60,480 nucleotides of DNA from Bog-159 sp049511415 (GTDB taxonomy: Bacteria > Acidobacteriota > Terriglobia > Bryobacterales > Bryobacteraceae): positions 1-60,480 of the forward strand of contig JBEKYC010000043.1 in the NCBI GenBank assembly GCA_049511415.1, written 5' to 3'. Position 1 is the stretch's first letter, and each line of letters opens with the position of its first letter. Below, piece after piece: positions 8,739 to 16,472 of this stretch. The position numbers and the translations under genes are program-made. The notes under the pieces are model-generated. The model had not been told where the DNA came from and did not search any database. It saw only the letters and a program-made list of their open reading frames with translations.

Positions 8739-9284
8739 ATGTTACTGGCCGGCCAAACCGGGTTGGATCGGAGGAGCACGTTTCTGCGGCTTTACGCGGA
8801 ATACGCTCCGGCGTTTGGGCGTCTGGCCGGGGCTTATGCGGCCAGGCGCGAGGACCGCGAGGACCTGGTGCAGGAGATCGCGGCGGCGTTGTGGCAGGCT
8901 CTGCCGCGGTATCGGGGGGAGTCGAGCGAGCGCACGTGGCTGTATCGGATCGCGCACAACGTGGCGATCACGGCGACGATGAAAGTCCGCAGGCGGGCGG
9001 CGCGGGAGGTCGTGCGAGAGGAGCCGCCCGATCCGCCGGCGATGGGATCGAGCGCCGAGCAGAACCTGTTGGCCGCGGAAAAGCGGGGGATGCTGGTGGA
9101 CGCCATACGGGAACTTCCGGCGGCGGACCGGCAGATTACGGTGCTGCACCTGGAAGGATTGAGCGGCGCGGAAATCGCGGAGATTGCCGGCATGGCGGAG
9201 GGCGCGGTGGCGACGCGGCTGACCCGAATCCGCGAGAAATTGCGCCAGGCGGTAGGGACGAAGGAGGCGGGCCATGCCGGATAG
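8739..9284 (+). CDS. ECF RNA polymerase sigma factor
   Basis: A 181-aa group IV sigma factor. Region 2 is seen in FGRLAGAYAARREDREDLVQEI and YRIAHNVAI; region 4 is LPAADRQITVLHLEGLSGAEI followed by a helix-turn-helix ending in AVATRLTRIREKLRQ. It directs polymerase to its own promoter class. It overlaps the next gene, a small membrane protein, by 11 bases, which suggests that the partner is a regulator or effector of this sigma factor. Confidence 0.9.
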   Translation: MLLAGQTGLDRRSTFLRLYAEYAPAFGRLAGAYAARREDREDLVQEIAAALWQALPRYRGESSERTWLYRIAHNVAITATMKVRRRAAREVVREEPPDPPAMGSSAEQNLLAAEKRGMLVDAIRELPAADRQITVLHLEGLSGAEIAEIAGMAEGAVATRLTRIREKLRQAVGTKEAGHAG

Positions 9285-9870
9285 AGACGAACTGGATCAG
9301 ATTTGGCGCGTCCAGACGGTTGCGCCCGCGAAAGGCGAAGACATGTTGGCTTTGGCGATGGAGAAGGCGGCGCGTTTCGAACGAACGATCCGGCATCGCA
9401 ACTGGCGGGAATGCGGGGCGGCGGCGGTAGGGTCGGCGTTCTTTGGCTGGGCGGCGTGGCACGCGCCCGCGGCGATGATGCGCGGCGGATACCTGGTGGT
9501 GGCGGCCAGCGGACTGTGGATCATCTTCTATATGTTGCGTTATGGGCGCGAGGCGGCCAATCCGCAGCCCGATCAGAGCCTGGCTGGTTTCCAACGGGCG
9601 CTGCTGCGGCAGTACGATTACCAGATCGGGCTGCTGCGGAATGTGAAGTATTGGTATCTGCTGCCGATGTATGCGGGATTGCTACTGGCGAGCGCGGGCG
9701 GGTTGGTGACCCGGCCCGCACGGCAACCGGCCTGGCCGGCGGTGGTGGCGATGGTGCTTTACACGCTGGTGTTCGGGGTCATCTGGTGGCTCAACGAAGG
9801 GTACGCGGCCGGCAAGCTACGAGGGCAGCGAGCGGGGTTGCTGGAACAGATGAGTGGGACGGAGGCGTGA
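9274..9870 (+). CDS. Membrane protein coupled to the ECF sigma factor
   Basis: A 198-aa protein with a soluble N-terminus (about 45 residues) and four hydrophobic helices in two pairs (about 47-65 and 70-88, 125-142 and 152-172). It has no zinc-finger anti-sigma motif. The 11-base overlap with the sigma gene strongly suggests translational coupling, and an anti-sigma-like role is possible but unproven. The last 110 bases of this gene recur as a degenerate copy at 11141-11256. Confidence 0.65.
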   Translation: MPDRDELDQIWRVQTVAPAKGEDMLALAMEKAARFERTIRHRNWRECGAAAVGSAFFGWAAWHAPAAMMRGGYLVVAASGLWIIFYMLRYGREAANPQPDQSLAGFQRALLRQYDYQIGLLRNVKYWYLLPMYAGLLLASAGGLVTRPARQPAWPAVVAMVLYTLVFGVIWWLNEGYAAGKLRGQRAGLLEQMSGTEA

Positions 9871-9912
9871 TTAAGGATAGCTGTTTGGCGCGATGTGATA
9901 TTCTGGAGCGCC

Positions 9913-11097
9913 ATGCGCGTGGCGCTTCAGTACACTTTCGCTGCCAGCAAAAAAGATCCACTGGGAGCCGTAATGGAACGTATCCATCGGGCGTTCCTGG
10001 ATGCCGGCCTGGACGAGCCGGTGATTCAATTTAACTTTGGCGACGCGAGCGTTGGAGGATTCGTTTCCAGCGTGGACCGGGTGCTGAGACGGCATCCGGA
10101 GCTGGAACGGTTTGTAACCACCGCGTCTCCTGGCCGCGGCCTGCCGGGAAATCGACGGATCTCCAACGGGCCGCTGTCGCCGGCCGCGGGCGAGGCTGTC
10201 CCGTTCTCCACGCTGCAGGCGATTACGGCGGGCGTGCCGCGATCGTTTCCGTTTCACAGCGTCGCCATCCACTTTCATGCGACGCCGTTCGACGGTCTGC
10301 CGCCGGCGCCACGGCGGTCGGCGGGGATGATGCCAGGAATTTTGCTGGCCGACAACTGGTGGGTAAACGGGCGCCAACGTTCGCTGACGGCATGTGTAGT
10401 GTTGGAGGCGGAATCGGGAAGCAAAAAGCTGCCAGCGCCAGCGGAAGCTGTGGCGGCGGTACTGGCCGCTTGCGGCAAAGTCCGGCGCACCGTCCAGATC
10501 CCGCTGGCTTCGGAGACGTCCGCCGCAGACCCGGTGCAGATGGTGCGAACGCCGCAGGGAATTCTGATGCCTAGCGCCAATCCGGAAGCGGCACAGGCGG
10601 TGAAGAACGTCGTTTCGGATTACCGGTCGAGGATGAACGAAGTAGTGGAGCGGGCGGGGTTGCCGCACGATCTGCCGGCGCAGGGATCCGAGGAACTGCG
10701 GCGCACGCTGGGTGTCACGGCAGGCCCCATGAAGCCAACGCTGGAGCGCGCCTTCGGGCCGATGGGATACACCTGCCGGGGCGGATCCGGCACGTTCACG
10801 CTGCGGCGCCGCACGGCGGCGAACCTGACGGCGGAACTGAGTATGGATGTGGGCACCTGGGGACACCAGGTGTTAGCTATCTTCAAGGTCCTGGGCGTGG
10901 GATTCAAAGCAGCGCTGGCAATTCCGGTGTGCGCCAGATCGGTCCCCATGGCGCAGTACCCGATTGGGGATGCAGCGCGCTGGCAGAAGATCGTGGAGAA
11001 CCTGGCGGCGATGGTGGCGGAACTGGATCGCAGCTTTGTGCCGGCGGTCGAAGCGGCGGCTGGGCCGTCGCCGGAGTGGTACCAGCCGGAGAGCTAA
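9913..11097 (+). CDS. Conserved-looking protein of unknown function
   Basis: A 394-aa predicted cytoplasmic protein that I do not recognise. It has no signal peptide or membrane helix, and mixed alpha/beta composition. An ATG at 9913 preceded by GGAG fits better than the longer start at 9895. Visible segments include FNFGDASVGGFVSSVDRVL, PGILLADNWWVNGRQRSLT and a C-terminal four-helix-like region ending in PEWYQPES. It sits between the sigma-partner membrane gene and a decayed copy of that gene's tail, so it could be cargo of an insertion or duplication. Codon use and GC resemble its neighbours. Confidence 0.6.
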   Translation: MRVALQYTFAASKKDPLGAVMERIHRAFLDAGLDEPVIQFNFGDASVGGFVSSVDRVLRRHPELERFVTTASPGRGLPGNRRISNGPLSPAAGEAVPFSTLQAITAGVPRSFPFHSVAIHFHATPFDGLPPAPRRSAGMMPGILLADNWWVNGRQRSLTACVVLEAESGSKKLPAPAEAVAAVLAACGKVRRTVQIPLASETSAADPVQMVRTPQGILMPSANPEAAQAVKNVVSDYRSRMNEVVERAGLPHDLPAQGSEELRRTLGVTAGPMKPTLERAFGPMGYTCRGGSGTFTLRRRTAANLTAELSMDVGTWGHQVLAIFKVLGVGFKAALAIPVCARSVPMAQYPIGDAARWQKIVENLAAMVAELDRSFVPAVEAAAGPSPEWYQPES

Positions 11098-11140
11098 GGA
11101 ACCGCGGACCCCTCAATGGCCAGCCTCGTGGCGGCAGTAG

Positions 11141-11256
11141 TTTAACACGCTGGTGTTCGGGTTCATCGGGTGGCTCAAGGCAGGCTACGCGGTGGGCAAG
11201 CTGCGGGAGCACCGGCGCAACTGCTGGAACAGAAGAGCGCGGACGGTGCGAATTGA
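11141..11256 (+). pseudogene. Degenerate copy of the 3' end of the membrane gene at 9274-9870
   Basis: The sequence from 11141 reads FNTLVFGFIGWLKAGYAVGKLR, parallel to the tail of the membrane protein (YTLVFGVIWWLNEGYAAGKL). Nucleotide similarity continues through gctggaacag, but one base is missing in the cggcgcaac stretch, so the copy shifts frame and reads LREHRRNCWN instead of LRGQRAGLLEQ. No start or upstream part of the gene remains. This is a relic of a duplication or of an ancestral tandem paralog. Confidence 0.75.
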
Positions 11257-11274
11257 GAACGGTGGGGCTTAGGG

Positions 11275-11484
11275 TCACCGCGACCGGCGCAACCCATGCA
11301 GAAGGGTAATGTCATCCGCGCGACGCGCGTGTGCCGGAAAGCGTCGTCGCGGAGAAATGGCCGATGAGAGGATCAGCACGTGGGGACCCGATAAGATCGT
11401 CAGGAGAAGATCGCGCGCGAGGCCCTCGGGCGAAACTGTGAGGTTCGCGCGGACAAGAATATTCGTATCAAGAACGATCCTCAC
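11275..11484 (-). pseudogene. Truncated PIN-domain (VapC-like) toxin
   Basis: The first 40 residues are a clear PIN-domain start, MRIVLDTNILVRANLTVSPE, with the first catalytic aspartate in LDTN, and continue to LILSSAIS. Intact PIN toxins are about 130-140 aa; here the frame ends after 69 aa. The sequence after SSAI fits better in another frame (AILRDDAF, then RHTRVARMTLP), suggesting small deletions followed by loss of the remaining two-thirds. The downstream catalytic acidic residues are absent, so ribonuclease activity is very unlikely. It overlaps the antitoxin by 4 bases (ATGA). Confidence 0.75.
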
Positions 11485-11747
11485 GGGCGCCAGTTACGTT
11501 GTGGCCGGACCTGCGACAAGGCTTCCTGAAGGGCGATTTCCATTTCTTCCGTGGTCGTGTCCGGGGCAACCCGCAAGGCCATGTAGTCCAAATGCTTTGC
11601 CAGGTTCTCGGCGTCCTGCCGGTGCTGGCGTTCCAGCGCCCGCGCGACGATGTCAGCCAGATAGCGCTCGGCCGGCACACGCGCGGCGCGCGCCTGCGCT
11701 TCCAGCGCGGCGGCGCTTTGCTCCGACAAATCGATGGTCAGGTTCAT
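11481..11747 (-). CDS. VapB-like antitoxin
   Basis: An 88-aa protein beginning MNLTIDLSEQSAAALEAQAR, with a strand-helix-helix pattern like ribbon-helix-helix antitoxins and a charged C-terminal tail that would wrap the toxin. It is the first gene of a two-gene operon whose second gene is the truncated PIN toxin. It may be kept only as an orphan DNA-binding autoregulator. Subfamily assignment is uncertain. Confidence 0.65.
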   Translation of the reverse strand: MNLTIDLSEQSAAALEAQARAARVPAERYLADIVARALERQHRQDAENLAKHLDYMALRVAPDTTTEEMEIALQEALSQVRPQRNWRP

Positions 11748-11871
11748 AGATATCTTCTTCCAGAATAACCTGTGATGTCAGTGTACGCGCGAGGCGCGCG
11801 AGGTGTCCATCAAGCGTCTTTTCAGCGGAGCGCGCAAGGGTGCCGGGCTTCTCAGGCTTATACTTTGACTC

Positions 11872-12561
11872 ATGCTCCACATATTGGCCGGTAACGCGGG
11901 GGACGACGTCCGTCTCGTCCGCGGGCACGCAAAGAGTGGAAAGCCGCTTTGGTGGCGAGTGCCAAAGGCGGCGCACGTCGGTGACCGAGCTTTGTTTCAT
12001 CTGCCGCTCCTAGGGTTCTCGGCTCGTGGCGTTATCGGAACTGAGCCACGCCCATACGCACCGAGGTGGTATCAGGCCAGGGTTAACAAGGTCACGCTGC
12101 TACCGGTTGCGGTTCCGTTGCGCTTTGTCCGCAAGAATCACCGCGCTTGGGGATGGCCCACGTACCCAAAAAGCTACGCGACGATTGACGGTGCGATTGA
12201 GGCACGGCTTGAGAAGTTGTTAACGCGATACGAATCATTGCTGACCGAAGGGAGCCTAAGGGCCGTATCGCTGACGGTCCAGGAGCGGAACCCTTTAGCC
12301 CGTCGGCTGTGCGTCGAGCATTACGGAGCAACCTGCTACGTCTGCGGATTTTCTTTCGGCGCCGCATACGGCGAAACTGCGGAAGGATACATCCACGTAC
12401 ACCACCTTGAGGCGATGGCCGGCAAGCGAGAAAAGCGGGCGGTTGATCCAATCAAGGATCTGCGCCCGATCTGTCCTAACTGCCACGCGGTGGCGCACCT
12501 TCAAACGCCACCCCTGAAGATTGAGGCGCTCAAGCGGATGCTGAATCGAGCGCGGACCTGA
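11872..12561 (+). CDS. HNH endonuclease
   Basis: A 229-aa protein with a C-terminal HNH nuclease domain at about residues 140-215: a zinc-type CYVCG, the HVHHLEAM catalytic His pair, the DLRPICPNCHAVAH segment holding the second CxxC, and a final histidine. The N-terminal 130 residues (LWWRVPKAAHVGDRALFHLP, then GVIGTEP) look like a small beta-barrel or PUA/EVE-like reader domain, as seen in some modification-dependent McrA-type nucleases; that is inference. It stands alone, with no methylase nearby, so a defence or modified-DNA restriction role is only a hypothesis. Confidence 0.8.
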   Translation: MLHILAGNAGDDVRLVRGHAKSGKPLWWRVPKAAHVGDRALFHLPLLGFSARGVIGTEPRPYAPRWYQARVNKVTLLPVAVPLRFVRKNHRAWGWPTYPKSYATIDGAIEARLEKLLTRYESLLTEGSLRAVSLTVQERNPLARRLCVEHYGATCYVCGFSFGAAYGETAEGYIHVHHLEAMAGKREKRAVDPIKDLRPICPNCHAVAHLQTPPLKIEALKRMLNRART

Positions 12562-12576
12562 CGCACGTCCACCTGC

Positions 12577-14328
12577 TTACCGTGCGGCGTTGACTACGGG
12601 CAACTCCAGCAGGCTGGCGTGCGCGGCGTCGTGGTAGAGGGCGACGTGGGCCGTGCGGGCGTCTTTGGCCGATTCGTTGGCGACCACGCCGCCGGAGTTG
12701 TAGTTCTTCTCCAGTTGGATGGAATTGGGCGAGCGGAGCATCAGGCGCAGGCGGCTGCCTTTGGCGATGCGGCGGGAAAACCAGGTGAAGCCGCGAAATT
12801 CATACTTCACTATCTGGCCGGCGGGAACCGGGGTTGGTTGGCGCTGCGATTCGCGGTAACGGGCGCGCATGGCATCTCCGGTGAGCAGCACGCTGCCGCC
12901 ATTGGGCAGGATCTCGTAGAGGTTCACTTCGAAATCGGTATCGGGCACGTCCATGGCGATCCAGGCATCCAGGCGCACGTAGCCGCTGATTTCGGTGTCC
13001 TCTTCGAAGGGCGCGGTGTGATAGATCAAGCCATCGCCGAACAGGTGCAGGGGCTCGGTCTGGTCGGTCAGCGGATCGGAATGATCGGCGGTCTCCAGCA
13101 CTCCGGGACGCAGGTCCAGCGGATCGTATACGTAGTGGTCTGACGCAATCTGGCTGGCGGGCCTCTCGGGATCGAGAGAGCCGGAGTGCAGCAGAGGGTC
13201 ATTGGCTTGGCCATCCGGCGAATTCAGAAACAGCGTGCGCGTAGAGTGGGCCACCGATTCCAGTGCCGGCGCGTATTTCCACTCTTCCGCGCCGACGACG
13301 TAATAGGCCACGCGCTGCTTCAAAAAGGCGGGCTTGGCGCCGCCTTTCATGGTCCAGTCATACCACTGGCGATGGAGATCGTTCAGATCGAGCATGCTGG
13401 CCCCACCGAACTTCAAGCCGCCCACGTCACGGTTGGGGGTGCGGGTGCCGGCGTGGTCCCAAGGTCCGATGATCAGGTAGTGGCTGTCACGCGCGGCGGG
13501 CGAGCCCAGGCGCATGTGATCGCGATAGTAATGCATGGCGCCGGTCTGATCGCCGTCATAATGCCCAGTGATGGTGAGGATGGGAACATTGATGCGCGCG
13601 AATTGCTCGGGCGTGGGATACATGGCGTCCCAGTAGGCATCGGGTTGCGGGTGTTCCAGCCATTTCTGGAAGACGGTGGAAGTGTTGCCGACGATGCGGT
13701 CGAGATCGCGGAATGGCAGGTTGCCGGTGTAGCGCTCGCGGAATTTGGCGGTCCAGAACGTGGAATCGCCGAATTGTTTTGGGTTGCCGGCCTTGCCGCT
13801 GGTGAAGGTGAGCCACTGCATGATGTAGCAGGGGAACATGCCATAGGAAAACGGAAAATCCACAGCAGCGGCGGCGGCCGCGGCAGGAACGATGGTCGCC
13901 AGGTGCGGGGGAAGTTCCTTGAGGGTGGCCCACTGATCGAAGCCGGCGTAGGAGCCGCCCCACATGGCGATCTTGCCGTTCGACCAAGGCTGGCGGGCCA
14001 GCCATTCGACCGCGTCGTAGCCGTCGCGGGCTTCGTTGGCGAAGGGCTCGAATTCGCCTTCCGAGTTGCCGCGGCCGCGGACGTCCACCAACGCGAAGAC
14101 GTAGCCGTGGCGGGCGAAATAGGTGGCGCGGTCTTCGTAGCTATCGCCGATGTACGGGGTCAGGGTGAAGACCACGGGCAACGGTGCGGGCATCGGTTTG
14201 GGCAGGAATACGGTAGCGTTCAGGCGCACGCCATCGCGCATGGGAATCTTGACTCCCCAGAGCATGTCGAGATCCTGGGCATGGAGCAGAGAGAGAGCGG
14301 GCAGGGCCAGCAGAGCGAGTTTGCGCAT
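12577..14328 (-). CDS. CocE/NonD-family alpha/beta hydrolase (X-Pro dipeptidyl-peptidase-like)
   Basis: A 583-aa exported serine hydrolase with a signal peptide (MRKLALLALPALSLLHAQ). The alpha/beta-hydrolase domain has the nucleophile elbow MWGGSYAGF (Ser126), an acidic residue probably in TITGHYDGDQTG, and the histidine in IIGPWDHAGTR. The C-terminal jelly-roll of the X-Pro peptidase/CocE family starts near residue 350 and includes ISGYVRLDAWIAMDVPDTDF. Members cleave esters, amides or X-Pro peptides; the substrate here is unknown. It starts 2 bases after the stop of the enolase-superfamily gene, so the two form an operon. Confidence 0.87.
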   Translation of the reverse strand: MRKLALLALPALSLLHAQDLDMLWGVKIPMRDGVRLNATVFLPKPMPAPLPVVFTLTPYIGDSYEDRATYFARHGYVFALVDVRGRGNSEGEFEPFANEARDGYDAVEWLARQPWSNGKIAMWGGSYAGFDQWATLKELPPHLATIVPAAAAAAAVDFPFSYGMFPCYIMQWLTFTSGKAGNPKQFGDSTFWTAKFRERYTGNLPFRDLDRIVGNTSTVFQKWLEHPQPDAYWDAMYPTPEQFARINVPILTITGHYDGDQTGAMHYYRDHMRLGSPAARDSHYLIIGPWDHAGTRTPNRDVGGLKFGGASMLDLNDLHRQWYDWTMKGGAKPAFLKQRVAYYVVGAEEWKYAPALESVAHSTRTLFLNSPDGQANDPLLHSGSLDPERPASQIASDHYVYDPLDLRPGVLETADHSDPLTDQTEPLHLFGDGLIYHTAPFEEDTEISGYVRLDAWIAMDVPDTDFEVNLYEILPNGGSVLLTGDAMRARYRESQRQPTPVPAGQIVKYEFRGFTWFSRRIAKGSRLRLMLRSPNSIQLEKNYNSGGVVANESAKDARTAHVALYHDAAHASLLELPVVNAAR

Positions 14329-14330
14329 GA

Positions 14331-15569
14331 TTACCAGTTGGTGATGGAGCCGTCGGGACGGAAATAAGTTTGGGCGCGGTTGGTGACGTACTCGGTGATT
14401 TCGGCGATCTGGCGGAGAGCCTTAAAGTCGACTTCGACGCCGAGGCCGGGGCGGTTGTTGGGATAGAGCTTGCCGTCCTTGAAATCGAGGCAGACGGGCA
14501 GATGGGGCAAGGTGCGGCCCTGGAAGTTGTACTCCATCAGGACCACGCCGGAGAATGTGCCGAGCGAATGGACCAGAGCCGCGGTGGCGATAGGGCCGGT
14601 GAAGTGCGGCACGATGCCGACGAAATGAGTTTCGCAGATGGCGGCGATCTTCATCATTTCGGTGATGCCGCCGACGTTAGGCAGGGTGGCGCGCAGGTAA
14701 TCGATATCGTGGCTTTCGATCAGCCTATTGAAGTCCCAGCGATTGCCCCACTCTTCGCCGGCGGCGACGGGCACTATTACCTGGCGGTGGAGGAGCGGGA
14801 TATCTTGCAGGAAGGCTTCGGTGCGCACGGGATCTTCGACAAAGAAGGGGGCGAGATTCTCGATCAGCTTGCAGCCGCGAATGGCTTCGTGCAGGTCGAA
14901 GCGCTGGTGGAAATCGACGCACCAGTCGCCGTTCTTGCCGACGCCTTCGCGCGCCTGCACGCATTCGTCGTAGAGCTGGTTTAAACGTTCGCTGGTGTTG
15001 AAAGTAGTGTTGGCGGGGGCGTCGGCGGCGCCCATACGGAAGGCGCGATAGCCGGCCGCGATGGTGAGTTGGGCACGCTCCTTCACGGACATGCCGGCGT
15101 GGAAGCCGGGAATCAGGCCGGCGGTGTTGTAGCATTCGCAATAGTTGCGGGCCATGCCGCCGAGCAGCGCGTGGATGGGAGCGTTGAACATCTTGCCGCG
15201 GATATCCCATAGCGCCAGATCGAGAGCCCCGATGGCGTGTTCCTTTTCGCGGCCGGCGGGATAGAAGAAGGCGCGGGACATATCCTGCCAGAGGCGCTCG
15301 ATGTATTGCGGGTCCTGGCCGATGAGACGGCCGGCGCACTGTTCCAGCATGTCTTTGGAACCGCCCTCGCCGATGCCGGTGACGCCGGCGTCGGTTTCGA
15401 CGGTGACTACCAGGTCGCTTTGATTGAAAAGCGGATTGCGGTTGGGCGGCTCATAGACCCGCACGCGTGTGATCTTGGTTTTGGAGAGGGCCGCCATCGC
15501 GCGCGGGGGAGCGGCCGCGGCGGCTGCCAACGCCGCCGCCAGGGAACGGAAGAACGTCCGGCGGTGCAC
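14331..15569 (-). CDS. Mandelate racemase/muconate lactonizing enzyme family protein, exported
   Basis: A 412-aa enolase-superfamily enzyme predicted to act on a sugar acid or other carboxylate by Mg-dependent alpha-proton abstraction. A leader with paired arginines (MHRRTFFRSLAAALAAAA) suggests Tat export. The N-terminal capping domain covers roughly residues 35-160 (VVTVETDAGVTGIGEG). The barrel carries metal-site residues in WCVDFHQRF, FFVEDP and VAAGEEWGNRW, with a possible catalytic histidine in GIVPHFTGP. This resembles D-galactonate/gluconate dehydratase-like groups, but specificity cannot be fixed by eye. It is the upstream gene of the operon with the CocE hydrolase. Confidence 0.85.
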   Translation of the reverse strand: MHRRTFFRSLAAALAAAAAAPPRAMAALSKTKITRVRVYEPPNRNPLFNQSDLVVTVETDAGVTGIGEGGSKDMLEQCAGRLIGQDPQYIERLWQDMSRAFFYPAGREKEHAIGALDLALWDIRGKMFNAPIHALLGGMARNYCECYNTAGLIPGFHAGMSVKERAQLTIAAGYRAFRMGAADAPANTTFNTSERLNQLYDECVQAREGVGKNGDWCVDFHQRFDLHEAIRGCKLIENLAPFFVEDPVRTEAFLQDIPLLHRQVIVPVAAGEEWGNRWDFNRLIESHDIDYLRATLPNVGGITEMMKIAAICETHFVGIVPHFTGPIATAALVHSLGTFSGVVLMEYNFQGRTLPHLPVCLDFKDGKLYPNNRPGLGVEVDFKALRQIAEITEYVTNRAQTYFRPDGSITNW

Positions 15570-15627
15570 GAAGCTAATCTATCACCTCTAACTCCGTGTA
15601 GGACGGACGCCACGGTGGAAACCTGTT

Positions 15628-16461
15628 ATGCTGATGGCGAAAAGCCCAAAACAACCAAGCCACCCGTGCGTGCCGCGCGGCTGCGCGCGGGCGAAGTCCG
15701 GCAGGCAGTCGAGGGAACGACCGTGGATGCCGTGGTGCAGGGCATCACGGGTCCTGGCGGAAGACGTCGAACGGCTTTCCAACGTGCGCGAAGCGGTGGC
15801 GCTGGAGCGGGCCGAACTAGGGCGGCTGCACAAGATCGACGGGGCGGCCACGGCGCTGGACCAATTGGTGCACGATCACGCGCGGGAAAAGGAGCATCTG
15901 GAGGCGGAAATCGCGGCGCAAAGGGCCGCTTGGGAGGAGGAATCGCGCACCGCGGAGCGGGAGCGCCAGGAGCAGGAAGAGAATCTGAAGAAGGCGCGGG
16001 CACGTGAGATCGAGGAGCACGAATACAAGAAGAACCTGGAGCGCAAGAAGGCCCTGGAAAAGAGCTGGCAACAGCGCGAAGCAGCCTTAAAAGAACAGGA
16101 GCAGGAGTTCATCAGGCTACGCAAGGAAGCGCAGGAGTTTCCCGAGGCGCTGCAGACGGAATCGGAAAAAGCGGCGGCGCTGGCGAGCAAAGCGGCGGAG
16201 CAGAAGTTCGCGCAGGAGATTCTGTTGTTGAAGAAGGAAGCGGAAACCGAGAAGCGGTTGTCCGACCTGCAGGTGAAGACGCTGGAAGAAACCATCGTGC
16301 GGCAGGCGGCACAGATCGGCGCGCTGCAGAAGCAGGTGGACGAGGCCAAACTACAGGTGCAGGATATCGCCGTGAAAGCGATCGAAGGCGCTTCGGGCGC
16401 CAAGGCCCTGGCACACATCAACCAGATCGCCATGGAGCAGGCCAAACGCCCGCAGCAGTAA
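15628..16461 (+). CDS. Coiled-coil protein with a frame-scrambled N-terminus
   Basis: A 277-aa protein; from about residue 45 it is an uninterrupted charged coiled coil (LAEDVERLSNVREAVALERA onward), ending in a conserved-looking SGAKALAHINQIAMEQ. The first 44 residues are unlike the rest, being rich in Pro, Cys, Trp and Arg (for example CVPRGCARAK and RPWMPWCR). The next frame over the same bases reads TTKPPVRAARLRAGEVRQAV then TTVDAVVQGITG, a plausible native N-terminus for this family. Two compensating indels, near 15650 and near 15765, would explain this. The function is unknown; relatives are long cytoplasmic coiled-coil proteins. Confidence 0.7.
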   Translation: MLMAKSPKQPSHPCVPRGCARAKSGRQSRERPWMPWCRASRVLAEDVERLSNVREAVALERAELGRLHKIDGAATALDQLVHDHAREKEHLEAEIAAQRAAWEEESRTAERERQEQEENLKKARAREIEEHEYKKNLERKKALEKSWQQREAALKEQEQEFIRLRKEAQEFPEALQTESEKAAALASKAAEQKFAQEILLLKKEAETEKRLSDLQVKTLEETIVRQAAQIGALQKQVDEAKLQVQDIAVKAIEGASGAKALAHINQIAMEQAKRPQQ

Positions 16462-16472
16462 AAAGCGCCCTC

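Noticed and set aside
13186..14367. 393-aa plus-strand open frame antisense to the CocE hydrolase
   Set aside because: The minus-strand hydrolase has full catalytic motifs; the antisense frame has no recognisable domain.
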